A DNA stretch of 64,000 bases from a virus: IMG/VR virus record IMGVR_UViG_3300033571_007861, positions 1 to 64,000 of that record. The stretch is one strand, 5' to 3'. Shown here in pieces: positions 22,601-30,434 of this stretch (position 1 is its first letter; each line of letters begins with the position of its first letter). A program made the translations under genes and the position numbers. The notes beneath the pieces are model-generated. The model was not told where the DNA came from, did not search any database, and saw only the letters and a list, made by a program, of their open reading frames with translations.

Positions 22601-23954
22601 TCAGTTCACCAAGAAAACATGGAAAAATATAACAGCGGGAGAGCCGGAGGTTGCCGGTAAGTCTCGTGACGAACTTTACGCCATGCGCCGTGATCCTTCT
22701 GAAGAAGGCCAGCGTTTTCACATGCGTATGGCTGAAAAGCTTGCCAATCAAAACGCGGATATGTTGGAAAAGGCTGGATTGCCTATAACGCCTGAAAATT
22801 TATATGCCGCACATTTTGGCGGACCCCACGGCGTCCGGGCTGCAGCCGCCCCGGCTAGAACTCCTTTGCGGAATATTTTTAACAAAGGAGAAATCAACGC
22901 TAATTCGTTCTTACGAGGGCAAAACGCAGCAGGCTTCCGCCGTTTCGCTCAAAGCGCCATAAACGAAACCCCTCGCGGATTGCCGATGGACTTGGAATTT
23001 AAACGCTCCCAGCTCCCCTCCAACCGCTACGAAGGTCTGCAGACGGCTATGGCTGGCGCTCAGCAACAGCCTTGGCAGGTGGCCGCTGCTCCCCAGCCAA
23101 CACCGCCCACCCAAATGGCCTACGCCAAACCCGAGCAGCGCGGTTTCTCAGCGGACCTCATGACCCCGCGCCCGATCCCTCAACCAACGCAAATGGCTAG
23201 ACTGCCCGATATGAATGTCGGTGGTCAGAGGATGATGGCTCAGGGTCCAATGGAAGGTCCGGGTCCGAAGGTGTTTGCTGATCGTGGGATGGGGGATAGT
23301 GGTCCGGGGATGGTGGCTGCTGATCGTGGGCCGGGGGTTGATTCTGGTATGGCTGGTCCGCAACCAGAGCCGCAGATTGATCAAGCGTCCTATCAGCCTG
23401 AGCCTGAGAGGCCCAATCAGGACATGCTTGAAGGTCTTGAGCAGCCGTTTGTTGGGTGGCCGGATTTTGCAAGTCTGTTTGCCGATGGTGGTGTTGTTGG
23501 TGATGCCTTGAGGTTAGCCACGGGTGGGAAAACTCCGACTTGGCAGAGAAAAGAAGGCCAAAATCCAGAAGGCGGTCTATCGGCAAAAGGCCGAGCATCA
23601 TATAATCGTGCAAATCCCGGAAAGCCCGGATTGAAGCCACCTGCGCCTCATCCAAAAACCGAAAAGGATGCAGGTCGCCGTAAATCATTTTGCTCGCGCA
23701 TGAAAGGTATGAAGGCTAAACTTACAAGCGCCGAAACAGCGCGCGATCCTGATAGCCGTATCAACAAATCCCTCCGCGCATGGAACTGCGCCGATGGTGG
23801 ACAAGTGTGGGATAAGCCGCGCCCGAAGCGTCTTGGTGAGCCTGAGCCATTAAGCGCAAAACAGAAGAGAAGCGCCAAGGCTGCGGCGAAAGCTGCTGGA
23901 AGGCCGTATCCAAATTGGGTGGATAATGCTAATGCCGCCAAAAGGAATAAATAA
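19686..23954 (+). CDS. Giant modular virion protein: ART-like, ParB-like, transglycosylase, DUF6321
   Basis: A 1422-residue mosaic. Residues 24-115 are an SAPQYDPE module shared with two other virion proteins here. Residues 175-335 resemble ADP-ribosyltransferase domains of polyvalent phage proteins (GVFYLPQGDKNARYYGG ... ARKAGYDSILGYG ... FFSEVFDL). Residues 490-550 are ParB-like (SKDGHVIDGHHQWLAA). Residues 940-1090 form a lytic transglycosylase (TYHESRDNPLAGAKTSSAAG, candidate catalytic Glu954, then NLYAAHFGG). Residues 1298-1370 match DUF6321 (KSFCSRMKGMKAKLTSAETA). Each block is preceded by a motif such as ALRLANSRL...ADGG. It is probably injected with the DNA; that is inference. Confidence 0.75.
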   Translation: MDDDIINSIRLARSRLQSGGVPDDASQEAFLQEQLQGSAPQYDPEAGLQTAKEAGRAIAGMTTPGAIADAAGYLGGPSAYENLRNQHYLDAALQLASVIPGAGVAAKGAALAKAAPLLAVVPTSIAKTIGKKSLPETSKFLRAVETTPGARIEEGSLVMPVVRGQEPEQAMSPSVRGGVFYLPQGDKNARYYGGSWNYGGSQKIQGETAFNNPLFVKGATGGKAPETAYTMLHGKNALNNLQKDIRSVVNEQFWMTKKDPSLYQERVESLLKDYGADPSIADHLIQNSKKGNQLFYALQEYIIGNSARKAGYDSILGYGVKRDAAKSPFFSEVFDLRESHYPSPSGEYKLYPEFVPQEPSLTTSYEWVSPTMGAGRRYTTKKQAVKSMPKGAKLVKTMFEDPIKNIPLENRSTGGTASGTMNDDVKNALRLANSRLGRADGGKVSFVKFNKESGTLGIPRDEMPQIKSENKGALVNFLNAKGVKHKKIEIDPDNLKPTQQEFSPEKIKIVRENASKDRTILVSKDGHVIDGHHQWLAAKEDGKKVKALVFNKNAREILDEIREFPSSTTDNASRIKRAIGGEIPTPPRRPDDLEYYGVMGEAQKRFPFINKYDPHIKVDPREGDGMYSEFYNATETGDPNNPSDKRPEEFPRGSSGVRVYRPEEFTAADYAAEYLHGDPVANKTREELIKQLTPEQLDHLRNTGDYKESVKLNLPEERALNNAVDAMMRGYTMQDQPSHQWSKEDLKELEFTPEELELLNSLQDYVESPTEAAQGRDLGGKINTIIDRDPDWRMGLDGGGLVDAHTGLPPEENWTELVSREKRGKRLEQAVPLREMAAHELYLQENPTALRSVKEHVYHFMNRPSRSFGKPYGQTQGDFFGVWPNRAPPIKEFNTGGEVSDALDLARNRLAYGGLPEDYMKDDRYKAFQQMGGTKVDPRSEAIGRFLPKMTYHESRDNPLAGAKTSSAAGLGQFTKKTWKNITAGEPEVAGKSRDELYAMRRDPSEEGQRFHMRMAEKLANQNADMLEKAGLPITPENLYAAHFGGPHGVRAAAAPARTPLRNIFNKGEINANSFLRGQNAAGFRRFAQSAINETPRGLPMDLEFKRSQLPSNRYEGLQTAMAGAQQQPWQVAAAPQPTPPTQMAYAKPEQRGFSADLMTPRPIPQPTQMARLPDMNVGGQRMMAQGPMEGPGPKVFADRGMGDSGPGMVAADRGPGVDSGMAGPQPEPQIDQASYQPEPERPNQDMLEGLEQPFVGWPDFASLFADGGVVGDALRLATGGKTPTWQRKEGQNPEGGLSAKGRASYNRANPGKPGLKPPAPHPKTEKDAGRRKSFCSRMKGMKAKLTSAETARDPDSRINKSLRAWNCADGGQVWDKPRPKRLGEPEPLSAKQKRSAKAAAKAAGRPYPNWVDNANAAKRNK

Positions 23955-24635
23955 ATGCTTCCTGACAATATAAACAAAAACTGTGGAATATACAGGATAT
24001 ATAACAAATCCAATGGTAAGTTTTACATTGGATCAAGCAAAAACATTAAACAAAGAAAACAAAAGCATTTTTATCAATTAAATAAAAATAATCATAAAAA
24101 TGATTATTTGCAAAATGCTTGGAATTCACAGCAAAATAAAGAAGATTTTGATTTTCAAGTTTTTATATATTGTAAAGAGCACGAGTTGATTTTATTAGAA
24201 CAAAAATGCATAGATATTATGAATCCACATTATAACGAATCAAGAATAGCTGGAAGGCCGGACTTAAATGAAAATACAAGAAAAAAAATATCAAAGTCCG
24301 TAAAAAATTATTTAATTAGCTTAGGTGATAATCACCCAAGCAAAAGACCAGAAGTAAGAGAAAAAATGAGTCTTTCCTCCAAGGGGAGGCCAAAAACAAA
24401 AGAAAGTATTGAAAAACAAAAACATACCAAAGCTTCGCCCAATTTTAAGTGCCCTAATAAAAGCATTGAAAAAAGAACCAAACATAGTGAGTTATTAAAA
24501 TCAAAAGGAGAGTTTCATGCCAGCAAGAGAGACGATGTTAGAAAAAAGATGAAAGATTATTGGCGCACAGGTGCATCTTTATATACACTTTGGTATAGAT
24601 CAAATGTAATGCATCAATATTATTGGGGCGCTTGA
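23955..24635 (+). CDS. GIY-YIG homing endonuclease ending YWGA
   Basis: Catalytic core CGIYRIYNKSNGKFYIGSSK (about 10-29) with Arg and Glu downstream (LEQKCIDIMNPHYN). NUMOD3-like blocks GDNHPSKRPEVREKMS and GEFHASKRDDVRKKM follow. The ATG directly follows the stop of the giant protein gene. The last residues HQYYWGA are shared with the endonucleases at 43320 and 51029, and the next gene starts 3 bases after the stop. The gene is far more AT-rich than its neighbours, as expected for a mobile gene. Confidence 0.88.
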   Translation: MLPDNINKNCGIYRIYNKSNGKFYIGSSKNIKQRKQKHFYQLNKNNHKNDYLQNAWNSQQNKEDFDFQVFIYCKEHELILLEQKCIDIMNPHYNESRIAGRPDLNENTRKKISKSVKNYLISLGDNHPSKRPEVREKMSLSSKGRPKTKESIEKQKHTKASPNFKCPNKSIEKRTKHSELLKSKGEFHASKRDDVRKKMKDYWRTGASLYTLWYRSNVMHQYYWGA

Positions 24636-24637
24636 TT

Positions 24638-27571
24638 ATGCACACCGCCATAAAAAACGCTTTGCTGCTTGCAAAAAATCGTCGCAAATATCAAACGGGC
24701 GGATCAACACCGTATGGCGTTGTTGATTTGGGCGATAAAATAATCCTTGGCTCTCCTCATGGTGATAAAATCGAACTGCCAGAGGACATTCAATCTCGCG
24801 TTAGGGATGTGGCTCAAAAGCACGGCGCATATTACGAGGGCACTGGGGGAGACATTGAGTCAAACAAAGAGTTGCTGCCCGAATATCGAGGGTCTTGGGA
24901 CGAGCAATATGCAAGAAACATAAGTGGATACCCCACGGAATATCTTGCTCCGATGTTTAGCAACGTCGAAGTAAACAGACCTCATGAGATTTTTGAAGAC
25001 CCTAAGAAAACCATAATGGCAAGTATTTTGGCCAATCAAGCCAAGGCCAGATATATTAAAGACAGGGATTTTAACGAAAAGGTTTTGCGGGATTTTTTGC
25101 TTGAGGGCAGCGAACCGGACACTAATTTTCTTAAATTATCTCAGGAACCCGCCACAAAAGAAAACCTTCTTAAGTTTTTTACAACGGGTGAAAAACTTAT
25201 GTGGCCGGATAACTGGCAAGAATATCCTCATAACCTTGGAAAGATTGCAAAACGATTTGAAGATGCAAGAAATTCTTATTTGTTGAACGCGCCTCCCGGC
25301 GTTTACGTCGCTGGAGCCGGTCATATCCCAGAGCTTAAACGTCTTAAAAAAGATTTGAACGTCATTGGCGGCGAAAGGTCTGGTTATGGCATTGGCGGCA
25401 CCCCAACCGACGACCAACAAGACTTCACCGGCAGCGTTGAACTAGGACGCCCCGACGAGGTTTCTCAGGAAGCGTTTTTACAAGAACAACTCCAAGGCTC
25501 TGCGCCTCAGTATGATCCTGAAGCTGGAATGCTGACGGCTAAGCGCGCAGGGTTGATGGCGGCAGGATTTGCGCCGGGGAGTGGTATTGCCACGGCTGCT
25601 GGTCAATTTCCGACTGCTGAGGGCGGTAAAGAGCCGTCAATGGCTGAGGATTGGCGCAAGGGTGAATATCTTTCTGCTGGCCTTAAAGGTTTGGGCGCTG
25701 CTGGCGATATTGCCTATGGCGTTCCCTTGGTCGGCCCTGCTGTTGGCGCTGCGATGAAAGCGCCGTTGGTTGCTAAACTTGCCATGGCTGCTGCGCCGAT
25801 GGCGAAGATTGCTGGCGAAGTAGCGCCTGCTGTTGAAACTGTTTCACGTGTAACAAACCCCATCGGCATGTATTCGGCTGCTGCCGAAGCCGCTCGTGCT
25901 TTGCCCCAAGAAAAAGGCACCCTGCAGCAAATGCTGGCGACGATGAAGGGTGTGACGCCGGAAGAGCTACATTGGTCGGGGGTGAGTGAGGCGTTTGCGG
26001 GAAAACCCACTGTCACGCGCGAGGAACTGGCAAAGCATTTTGAGGAACGGTTGCCGGGGGTAAGTGAGACGGTGTTGGTTGATGAGCCAATTAAAGGAAG
26101 CGGATGGGAGTCTGTTGAGGGCGGAACAAAGTTTGGAGAACACACACTCCCCGGCGGTGAAAACTATCGGGAGGTTGTGTTACATTTGCCAGAGATTTCT
26201 CCAGAAGCACAAAAACTTGAAGCGCGTAGAAGAGAAATAGAAGCACTTGGTCGTGAGGCGACAGAAGAACAAAAAACCGAGTGGGCAAATATTATGAATC
26301 GCCTTCAACCCGAACAAAGGGACATTGAAGGATTAGATCAATTTAAAGGTTTTCCAACTTTTCAATCTCAACACTGGAACCAACCCAACGTCCTTTCTCA
26401 TCTCCGCATGTCCGACCGCACAGGCCCGGATGGCGAGAAAGTATTGCATCTTGAAGAATTGCAGAGTGATTGGGGGCAGAAGGGGAGGAAGGAAGGGTTT
26501 AGGGATCAAGAATCTTTTGACAAAGCAAACAGAAGAGTAAAGGAAATTCAAGAAAAAGAAAAGGAATTGAATAATAAATTAAATGATATTAACAAAAATA
26601 TGATGATTGACGAAGATGCTTTTGAAACTATGCTTAGTTCAAATCCAGACCCCGTTCTTGTTAAAAAGTTTTACCAACAAAATCAAAACATATTAGATGC
26701 GTCAAAACCAATAGATAAAGAATTGGAAAACTTGCAAAATGAACGACTTTCACTTGTAAGTGATATGGAAAACTTTGCTAGGGGCGTTCCTTCCGCCCCC
26801 TACGTCGCCTCCCCCGAAGGCAAGCATACATTGTCGTGGGTTGATCTTGGCCTCAAGCGCGCATTGAAAGAAGCGGCTGAGGGTGGGTATGACAAACTTA
26901 TTTGGACCCCCGGCCCTGAACAAGCGGCGCGGTATGATTTGTCGAAGCAAATTCAACGTATTGAGTATGATCCAAAATTTCAAATGTTAAACGCTTACAA
27001 ACCCAATGGCTTCAATGCCATTGAAAAATCAAATGTTAAACCAGAACAACTTTCGGAATATATTGGAAAAGAGGCTGCAGAAAAATTGTTGCAGTCTCAG
27101 CCAGATAGTTGGGGGATTTATAAACTTGCTGATGAAGACTTAAAAGTCGGCGGCGAGGGAATGAAGTCTTTTTACGACAAGATCGTTCCCAATCAACTGC
27201 AAAAGATTGTCAAGAAATTAGATAAAGACGCCAAGGTTCAAATTGGCGGTCATGCGATTGAGACGGATGATGGCGCAATCAACGCCCACGTCATCCAAAT
27301 CACACCTAAAATGCGCGAAGCCATCTTAAAAGGCTTTGCTGCATATGCTGATGGCGGCGCTGTTAAGCCAAAACAACGCAATTCCGCGCATCTTGGTCCG
27401 ATTATTGAGCGCGGAATGAAGATTACGCAGAAATTGAGCGCCAAAAAGGGCCAAAAACCCTCAACCACCATCCCAAAACCCGTAAAATACGTCCCTCAAG
27501 CGAAAGAAAACGCCGAGTTTCGCAAATTAATGGCTGAGGTGGACGAGTTGCTTGAGAAATTCAAAGATTGA
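24638..27571 (+). CDS. Giant modular polyvalent virion protein, 977 aa
   Basis: Start at ATG 24638, whose ribosome site would be the G-rich end of the endonuclease gene. Residues 1-22 carry the IKNALLLAKNRRKYQTGG motif. Residues 276-395 repeat the SQEAFLQEQLQGSAPQYDPE module. Residues 438-480 hold TPEELHWSGVSEAFAGKPTV. Residues 510-775 hold a domain known from large polyvalent phage proteins (YREVVLHLPE, LEELQSDWGQKGRKEG, YDKLIWTPGPEQAARYDLSK). A later GGEGMKSFYDKIVPNQLQKI segment belongs to the same family. AADYADGG-type motif (AAYADGGAV) precedes the basic tail. A role inside the virion or the infected cell is inferred. Confidence 0.7.
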   Translation: MHTAIKNALLLAKNRRKYQTGGSTPYGVVDLGDKIILGSPHGDKIELPEDIQSRVRDVAQKHGAYYEGTGGDIESNKELLPEYRGSWDEQYARNISGYPTEYLAPMFSNVEVNRPHEIFEDPKKTIMASILANQAKARYIKDRDFNEKVLRDFLLEGSEPDTNFLKLSQEPATKENLLKFFTTGEKLMWPDNWQEYPHNLGKIAKRFEDARNSYLLNAPPGVYVAGAGHIPELKRLKKDLNVIGGERSGYGIGGTPTDDQQDFTGSVELGRPDEVSQEAFLQEQLQGSAPQYDPEAGMLTAKRAGLMAAGFAPGSGIATAAGQFPTAEGGKEPSMAEDWRKGEYLSAGLKGLGAAGDIAYGVPLVGPAVGAAMKAPLVAKLAMAAAPMAKIAGEVAPAVETVSRVTNPIGMYSAAAEAARALPQEKGTLQQMLATMKGVTPEELHWSGVSEAFAGKPTVTREELAKHFEERLPGVSETVLVDEPIKGSGWESVEGGTKFGEHTLPGGENYREVVLHLPEISPEAQKLEARRREIEALGREATEEQKTEWANIMNRLQPEQRDIEGLDQFKGFPTFQSQHWNQPNVLSHLRMSDRTGPDGEKVLHLEELQSDWGQKGRKEGFRDQESFDKANRRVKEIQEKEKELNNKLNDINKNMMIDEDAFETMLSSNPDPVLVKKFYQQNQNILDASKPIDKELENLQNERLSLVSDMENFARGVPSAPYVASPEGKHTLSWVDLGLKRALKEAAEGGYDKLIWTPGPEQAARYDLSKQIQRIEYDPKFQMLNAYKPNGFNAIEKSNVKPEQLSEYIGKEAAEKLLQSQPDSWGIYKLADEDLKVGGEGMKSFYDKIVPNQLQKIVKKLDKDAKVQIGGHAIETDDGAINAHVIQITPKMREAILKGFAAYADGGAVKPKQRNSAHLGPIIERGMKITQKLSAKKGQKPSTTIPKPVKYVPQAKENAEFRKLMAEVDELLEKFKD

Positions 27572-27600
27572 TTGAAAAATCAAGCAAAAAAGACTATAGT
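27572..27600 (+). promoter_or_regulatory. Sigma-70-type promoter
   Basis: TTGAAA (27572-27577), 17-base spacer, TATAGT (27595-27600), immediately after the preceding stop codon. The expected transcript leader contains two small hairpins, TCGCG/CGCGA and CCGAT/ATCGG, before the next gene. Confidence 0.6.
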
Positions 27601-27681
27601 AAACATGTTTTTCGCGCTTCTTGACGCGATTTTTCACTTCCGATTGGCCATCGGGAGTTTACCTAGCTAGGATTTGATCAA

Positions 27682-28836
27682 ATGGCGCACGAATATAAGG
27701 ATTCTGCGAAGAAATCGCATGATAAGAAGCTAGCCAGCTATGGCGGCAAGAGCAAGGACACGGATCATTGGGCTGGTTTGAAGGACATTAACACGTCCAA
27801 GCAGGCTGGCATGAAGGTGATTGACAAGGAGCCGGAGCTTTCTGAGGAAACCGCTCCGCGTATCATGCGCAAGGCCGGTGGCGCTGTGAAGGGCGCGATG
27901 TCGCTGAAGCGTTTGGACAAGGCTCCGCGTGGAAAGAAGCCGGTTATGGGCGGAACGCGCACTGAGGCTATCCCGTCGCCGCAGAAACAGGAAGAAAAGT
28001 TTGACGCCACGACGCGCCCGACGACGGATCACATGAAGGATGTGTCGCGGCGCAAGGCTGGTGGGGCTCTGCGTCATAAGAAGGAAGAGGGTGGCAAGTT
28101 GCCGAGCGCAGAAGAGGCGCTTCGTTCCGCTGAGCGTTTGAAAGAAATCAAGGTTGATCGGAAGGAGCCGGAATATCCGAAGAGCCTTCCGGCGGCTTCT
28201 GAAGCTGCGCGCACGTCTGGTCGCACTCAGCCCTACAAGAAGGGCGGCAAAATCCCGCACATGGAGTGGGAACATTCCAAGGATGATCTTGAGCAGGATA
28301 AGAAACTTGCCAAGAAGCATGGCATGTCCATGGAGAAGTGGGAAAAGTCTGCTCTGGACAAGAAACATGACGAGCAGCAGTCCACGGAAGGGCTGAAGAA
28401 GGGTGGTCGCGCCAAGCGCGCTGCTGGTGGTGGCCTTGGCATGTCGGAAGATGACGACGCGCCGAAGTCGCATGGCAAAAAGGGCGCTGGAAAGACCACA
28501 GTGAACATTATCATTGGTGGTGGCGCTCCCGGTGGTCAGCCGCCCGCCCCGCCTCCGATGATGGGTCCGGGCGCTTTGCCGCCTATGGCTCCCCCGCCCG
28601 CTCCGCCTGCTGGTCCTCCGATGCCGCCTCCGGGTGGTATGCCTCCGGGTGCTGGCGGCCCTCCGCCTCAGCTTCCGCCGGGGATGATGATGCGCGCTCG
28701 CGGTGGCCGCACATTTACCGATGTCAAAGTCAGCAAACCCAAAGTCCGCGATGGTTATCCGGTTATGACAGCCGGATCGGGAACTGGAAAAGGACGGCGT
28801 GAGAAGATTCTTGCGTATGGCGATGAAGGCGAATAA
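27682..28836 (+). CDS. Lys-rich / Pro-rich virion-type protein, 384 aa
   Basis: A highly basic N-terminal two thirds (HEYKDSAKKSHDKKL) carries repeated gly-gly blocks: KAGGAVK, KAGGALRHKK, KKGGKIPH, KKGGRAKRAAGGG. About residues 282-340 are almost pure Pro/Gly/Met (PPPGGMPPGAGGPPP). A short conserved-looking end with ARGGRTFTDVKVSKPKV follows. The base composition of the gene is also different (GC-rich). A nucleic-acid-condensing or internal head role is possible; not recognised. Confidence 0.6.
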   Translation: MAHEYKDSAKKSHDKKLASYGGKSKDTDHWAGLKDINTSKQAGMKVIDKEPELSEETAPRIMRKAGGAVKGAMSLKRLDKAPRGKKPVMGGTRTEAIPSPQKQEEKFDATTRPTTDHMKDVSRRKAGGALRHKKEEGGKLPSAEEALRSAERLKEIKVDRKEPEYPKSLPAASEAARTSGRTQPYKKGGKIPHMEWEHSKDDLEQDKKLAKKHGMSMEKWEKSALDKKHDEQQSTEGLKKGGRAKRAAGGGLGMSEDDDAPKSHGKKGAGKTTVNIIIGGGAPGGQPPAPPPMMGPGALPPMAPPPAPPAGPPMPPPGGMPPGAGGPPPQLPPGMMMRARGGRTFTDVKVSKPKVRDGYPVMTAGSGTGKGRREKILAYGDEGE

Positions 28837-28840
28837 GTAA

Positions 28841-28869
28841 CTGACAACAAGTTTGGAATCTGCTATATA
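28841..28869 (+). promoter_or_regulatory. Sigma-70-type promoter
   Basis: CTGACA (28841-28846), 17-base spacer, TATATA (28864-28869). Transcription would begin within or just before the 14-bp hairpin that follows, giving a transcript with a 5' stem-loop and then the endonuclease and head genes. Confidence 0.55.
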
Positions 28870-28874
28870 AAAAC

Positions 28875-28909
28875 GAAGGCGACAAGAACCATCAATTCTT
28901 GTCGCCTTC
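28875..28909. other. 14-bp perfect hairpin before the endonuclease gene
   Basis: GAAGGCGACAAGAA pairs with TTCTTGTCGCCTTC around the loop CCATCAA. There is no T-run on the + side, but AAAAAC lies just upstream, so on the minus strand it would be an intrinsic terminator. In the + transcript it would be a 5'-terminal stem-loop, which could stabilise the mRNA. Confidence 0.7.
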
Positions 28910-28938
28910 TAACCAAACACCGAAGGAGCAGGACGGCG

Positions 28939-29799
28939 ATGGCTAACTCAGGTATATATAAAATTGTGGATATTTCAACAGGTGATTTTTATATTGGATC
29001 AACTAAAAATTTTAAATTAAGAAAGAAGAAGCATTTTAACGATTTAAAAAATCAAAAACATCACAACAACAAGATTCAAGCCATATACAACAAAGAAAGA
29101 GTCTTGAGTTTTGAAATATATATAATTTGTTCTGTTGAATTTTTACAAATGTATGAACAAAGATGTATAGATATATTGAAACCAAAATTAAACATTTCTA
29201 TTGACACTATTGCTTTTATGAGGGGTAAAAAGCATTCTCCCGAAACAAGAAAAAAGATGAAAGAAAACGCAAAAAGAGGTGAGAACAGCCCATCAAAACG
29301 CCCGGAAGTTAGAAAAAAGATGAGTGAAAGCAGTTGGATGAAGACACCGGAGGGTTCTTTATCTGTAAGCGGAGAAAACCACGCAGGCGTAAAACTTACT
29401 AAAGAACAAGCAATAGAAATTTTATATTCTCTGGAACCGACAAGTGTTTTAGCTCGTCGCTATAATATTGCACAGTCTGTAATTTCAAGAATTAGAAGCG
29501 GGGAAAGATGGAAGTGCATTCGTCCAAAAGATTTTGTTCCAAAGGGCATTCCTGAAAAAATATGGTATAGGTCCGGGCCTGACAATAAATTTTATGGCAA
29601 AAAACACTCTGTTGAATCTAGATTAAAAATCAGTGGAGAAAACGCCCATAAATCTAAGTTAAAATTAGAAGATGTATTAATTATCAGAGAATCAAAAGAA
29701 CCTCCCAAAATTTTGGCTAAAAAATTTAATGTTTGTGAGGCTTCCATAAGAAACATACAAAAAAGAAAATCTTGGAGATTTATAGATGGGCTCTCTTGA
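28939..29799 (+). CDS. GIY-YIG homing endonuclease with two helix-turn-helix repeats
   Basis: ATG after CGAAGGAGCAGGACGGCG. Core SGIYKIVDISTGDFYIGSTK (about 4-23) and YEQRCIDILKPKLN. NUMOD3-like GENSPSKRPEVRKKMS follows. Two similar DNA-binding units come next: GENHAGVKLTKEQAIEIL...NIAQSVISRIRSG and GENAHKSKLKLEDVLIIR...NVCEASIRNIQK, separated by IWYRSGPDNKFYG. It lies between virion genes behind its own promoter and overlaps the next gene by 14 bases. Confidence 0.88.
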   Translation: MANSGIYKIVDISTGDFYIGSTKNFKLRKKKHFNDLKNQKHHNNKIQAIYNKERVLSFEIYIICSVEFLQMYEQRCIDILKPKLNISIDTIAFMRGKKHSPETRKKMKENAKRGENSPSKRPEVRKKMSESSWMKTPEGSLSVSGENHAGVKLTKEQAIEILYSLEPTSVLARRYNIAQSVISRIRSGERWKCIRPKDFVPKGIPEKIWYRSGPDNKFYGKKHSVESRLKISGENAHKSKLKLEDVLIIRESKEPPKILAKKFNVCEASIRNIQKRKSWRFIDGLS

Positions 29800-30001
29800 C
29801 CTTGAATTATATCAAGTCTTAGAAAAAGAATTCGGTGATTTACTTGAACAGCTTGCCGCTGAGATTGTAAGTGGCCGTGCTTCCGACTATGCCGACTATC
29901 GGTTTAGATGCGGAAAAATAAACGCTATCAAAGACGCTCTTTTGATAGCTAAAAAAGCAAACCGAAAAGTTCTCGGTTTGAAAGATGACGAAGAAAGGTG
30001 A
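29786..30001 (+). CDS. Small helical protein, 71 aa
   Basis: ATG inside the end of the endonuclease gene. Helical product (LYQVLEKEFGDLLEQLAAEI, then YRFRCGKINAIKDALLIAKK). Small proteins of this type commonly precede phage head genes; function unknown. Confidence 0.65.
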   Translation: MGSLDLELYQVLEKEFGDLLEQLAAEIVSGRASDYADYRFRCGKINAIKDALLIAKKANRKVLGLKDDEER

Positions 30002-30005
30002 AGCC

Positions 30006-30422
30006 ATGCCGGCTGTTTTGATGGATCATGAAGTTAACCCAAAAGACGCTCTTTTGGAACGTGTTGGTGATTTGAGCGGAGTTGAAATATTTGGCAACGA
30101 CGTTTTAGTTGCCATCTATCAAAGACCAAATCGAACAAAAAGCGGTCTTTATTTAACGGACGACACCGTTGGTGAAGATAGGTGGCAGTCAAAAGTAGGA
30201 TTGGTTCTTAAAGTTGGACCAACAGCCTATGTTAATGAAGATGACGGAACAAAATTTAGAGACGTTAAGGAAGGAGATTGGGTCGTCCTTAGACCATCAG
30301 ACGGTTACCCTGTTCAGTTCAGTTCTCAGTCTGCTAAAACGTCCAGAGACGTTGTTCCGTGTAGAATTGTTTCTGACGTTCACATCAGATGCCGGGTGAG
30401 CCATCCGGACCTCATTTACTAA
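30006..30422 (+). CDS. GroES-like co-chaperonin
   Basis: Start at the ATG after GAAAGGTGAAGCC. The fold matches GroES/Cpn10: GVEIFGNDVLVAIYQRPNRT, then the mobile-loop region SGLYLTDDTVGEDRWQSK, then VGLVLKVGPTAY and VKEGDWVVLRPSDG. Some phages (T4 gp31 is the classic case) encode their own co-chaperonin for folding the capsid protein with host GroEL. Position just upstream of scaffold and capsid genes supports that job here. At 138 residues it is somewhat longer than GroES (97), with an extra C-terminal segment (about 100-138). Confidence 0.8.
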   Translation: MPAVLMDHEVNPKDALLERVGDLSGVEIFGNDVLVAIYQRPNRTKSGLYLTDDTVGEDRWQSKVGLVLKVGPTAYVNEDDGTKFRDVKEGDWVVLRPSDGYPVQFSSQSAKTSRDVVPCRIVSDVHIRCRVSHPDLIY

Positions 30423-30434
30423 GGAACGCCTCCT

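Noticed and set aside
27730-28514. Long minus-strand open frames across the Lys/Pro-rich gene
   Set aside because: Shadow frames of a GC-rich, biased coding region; low-complexity content and no start signals.
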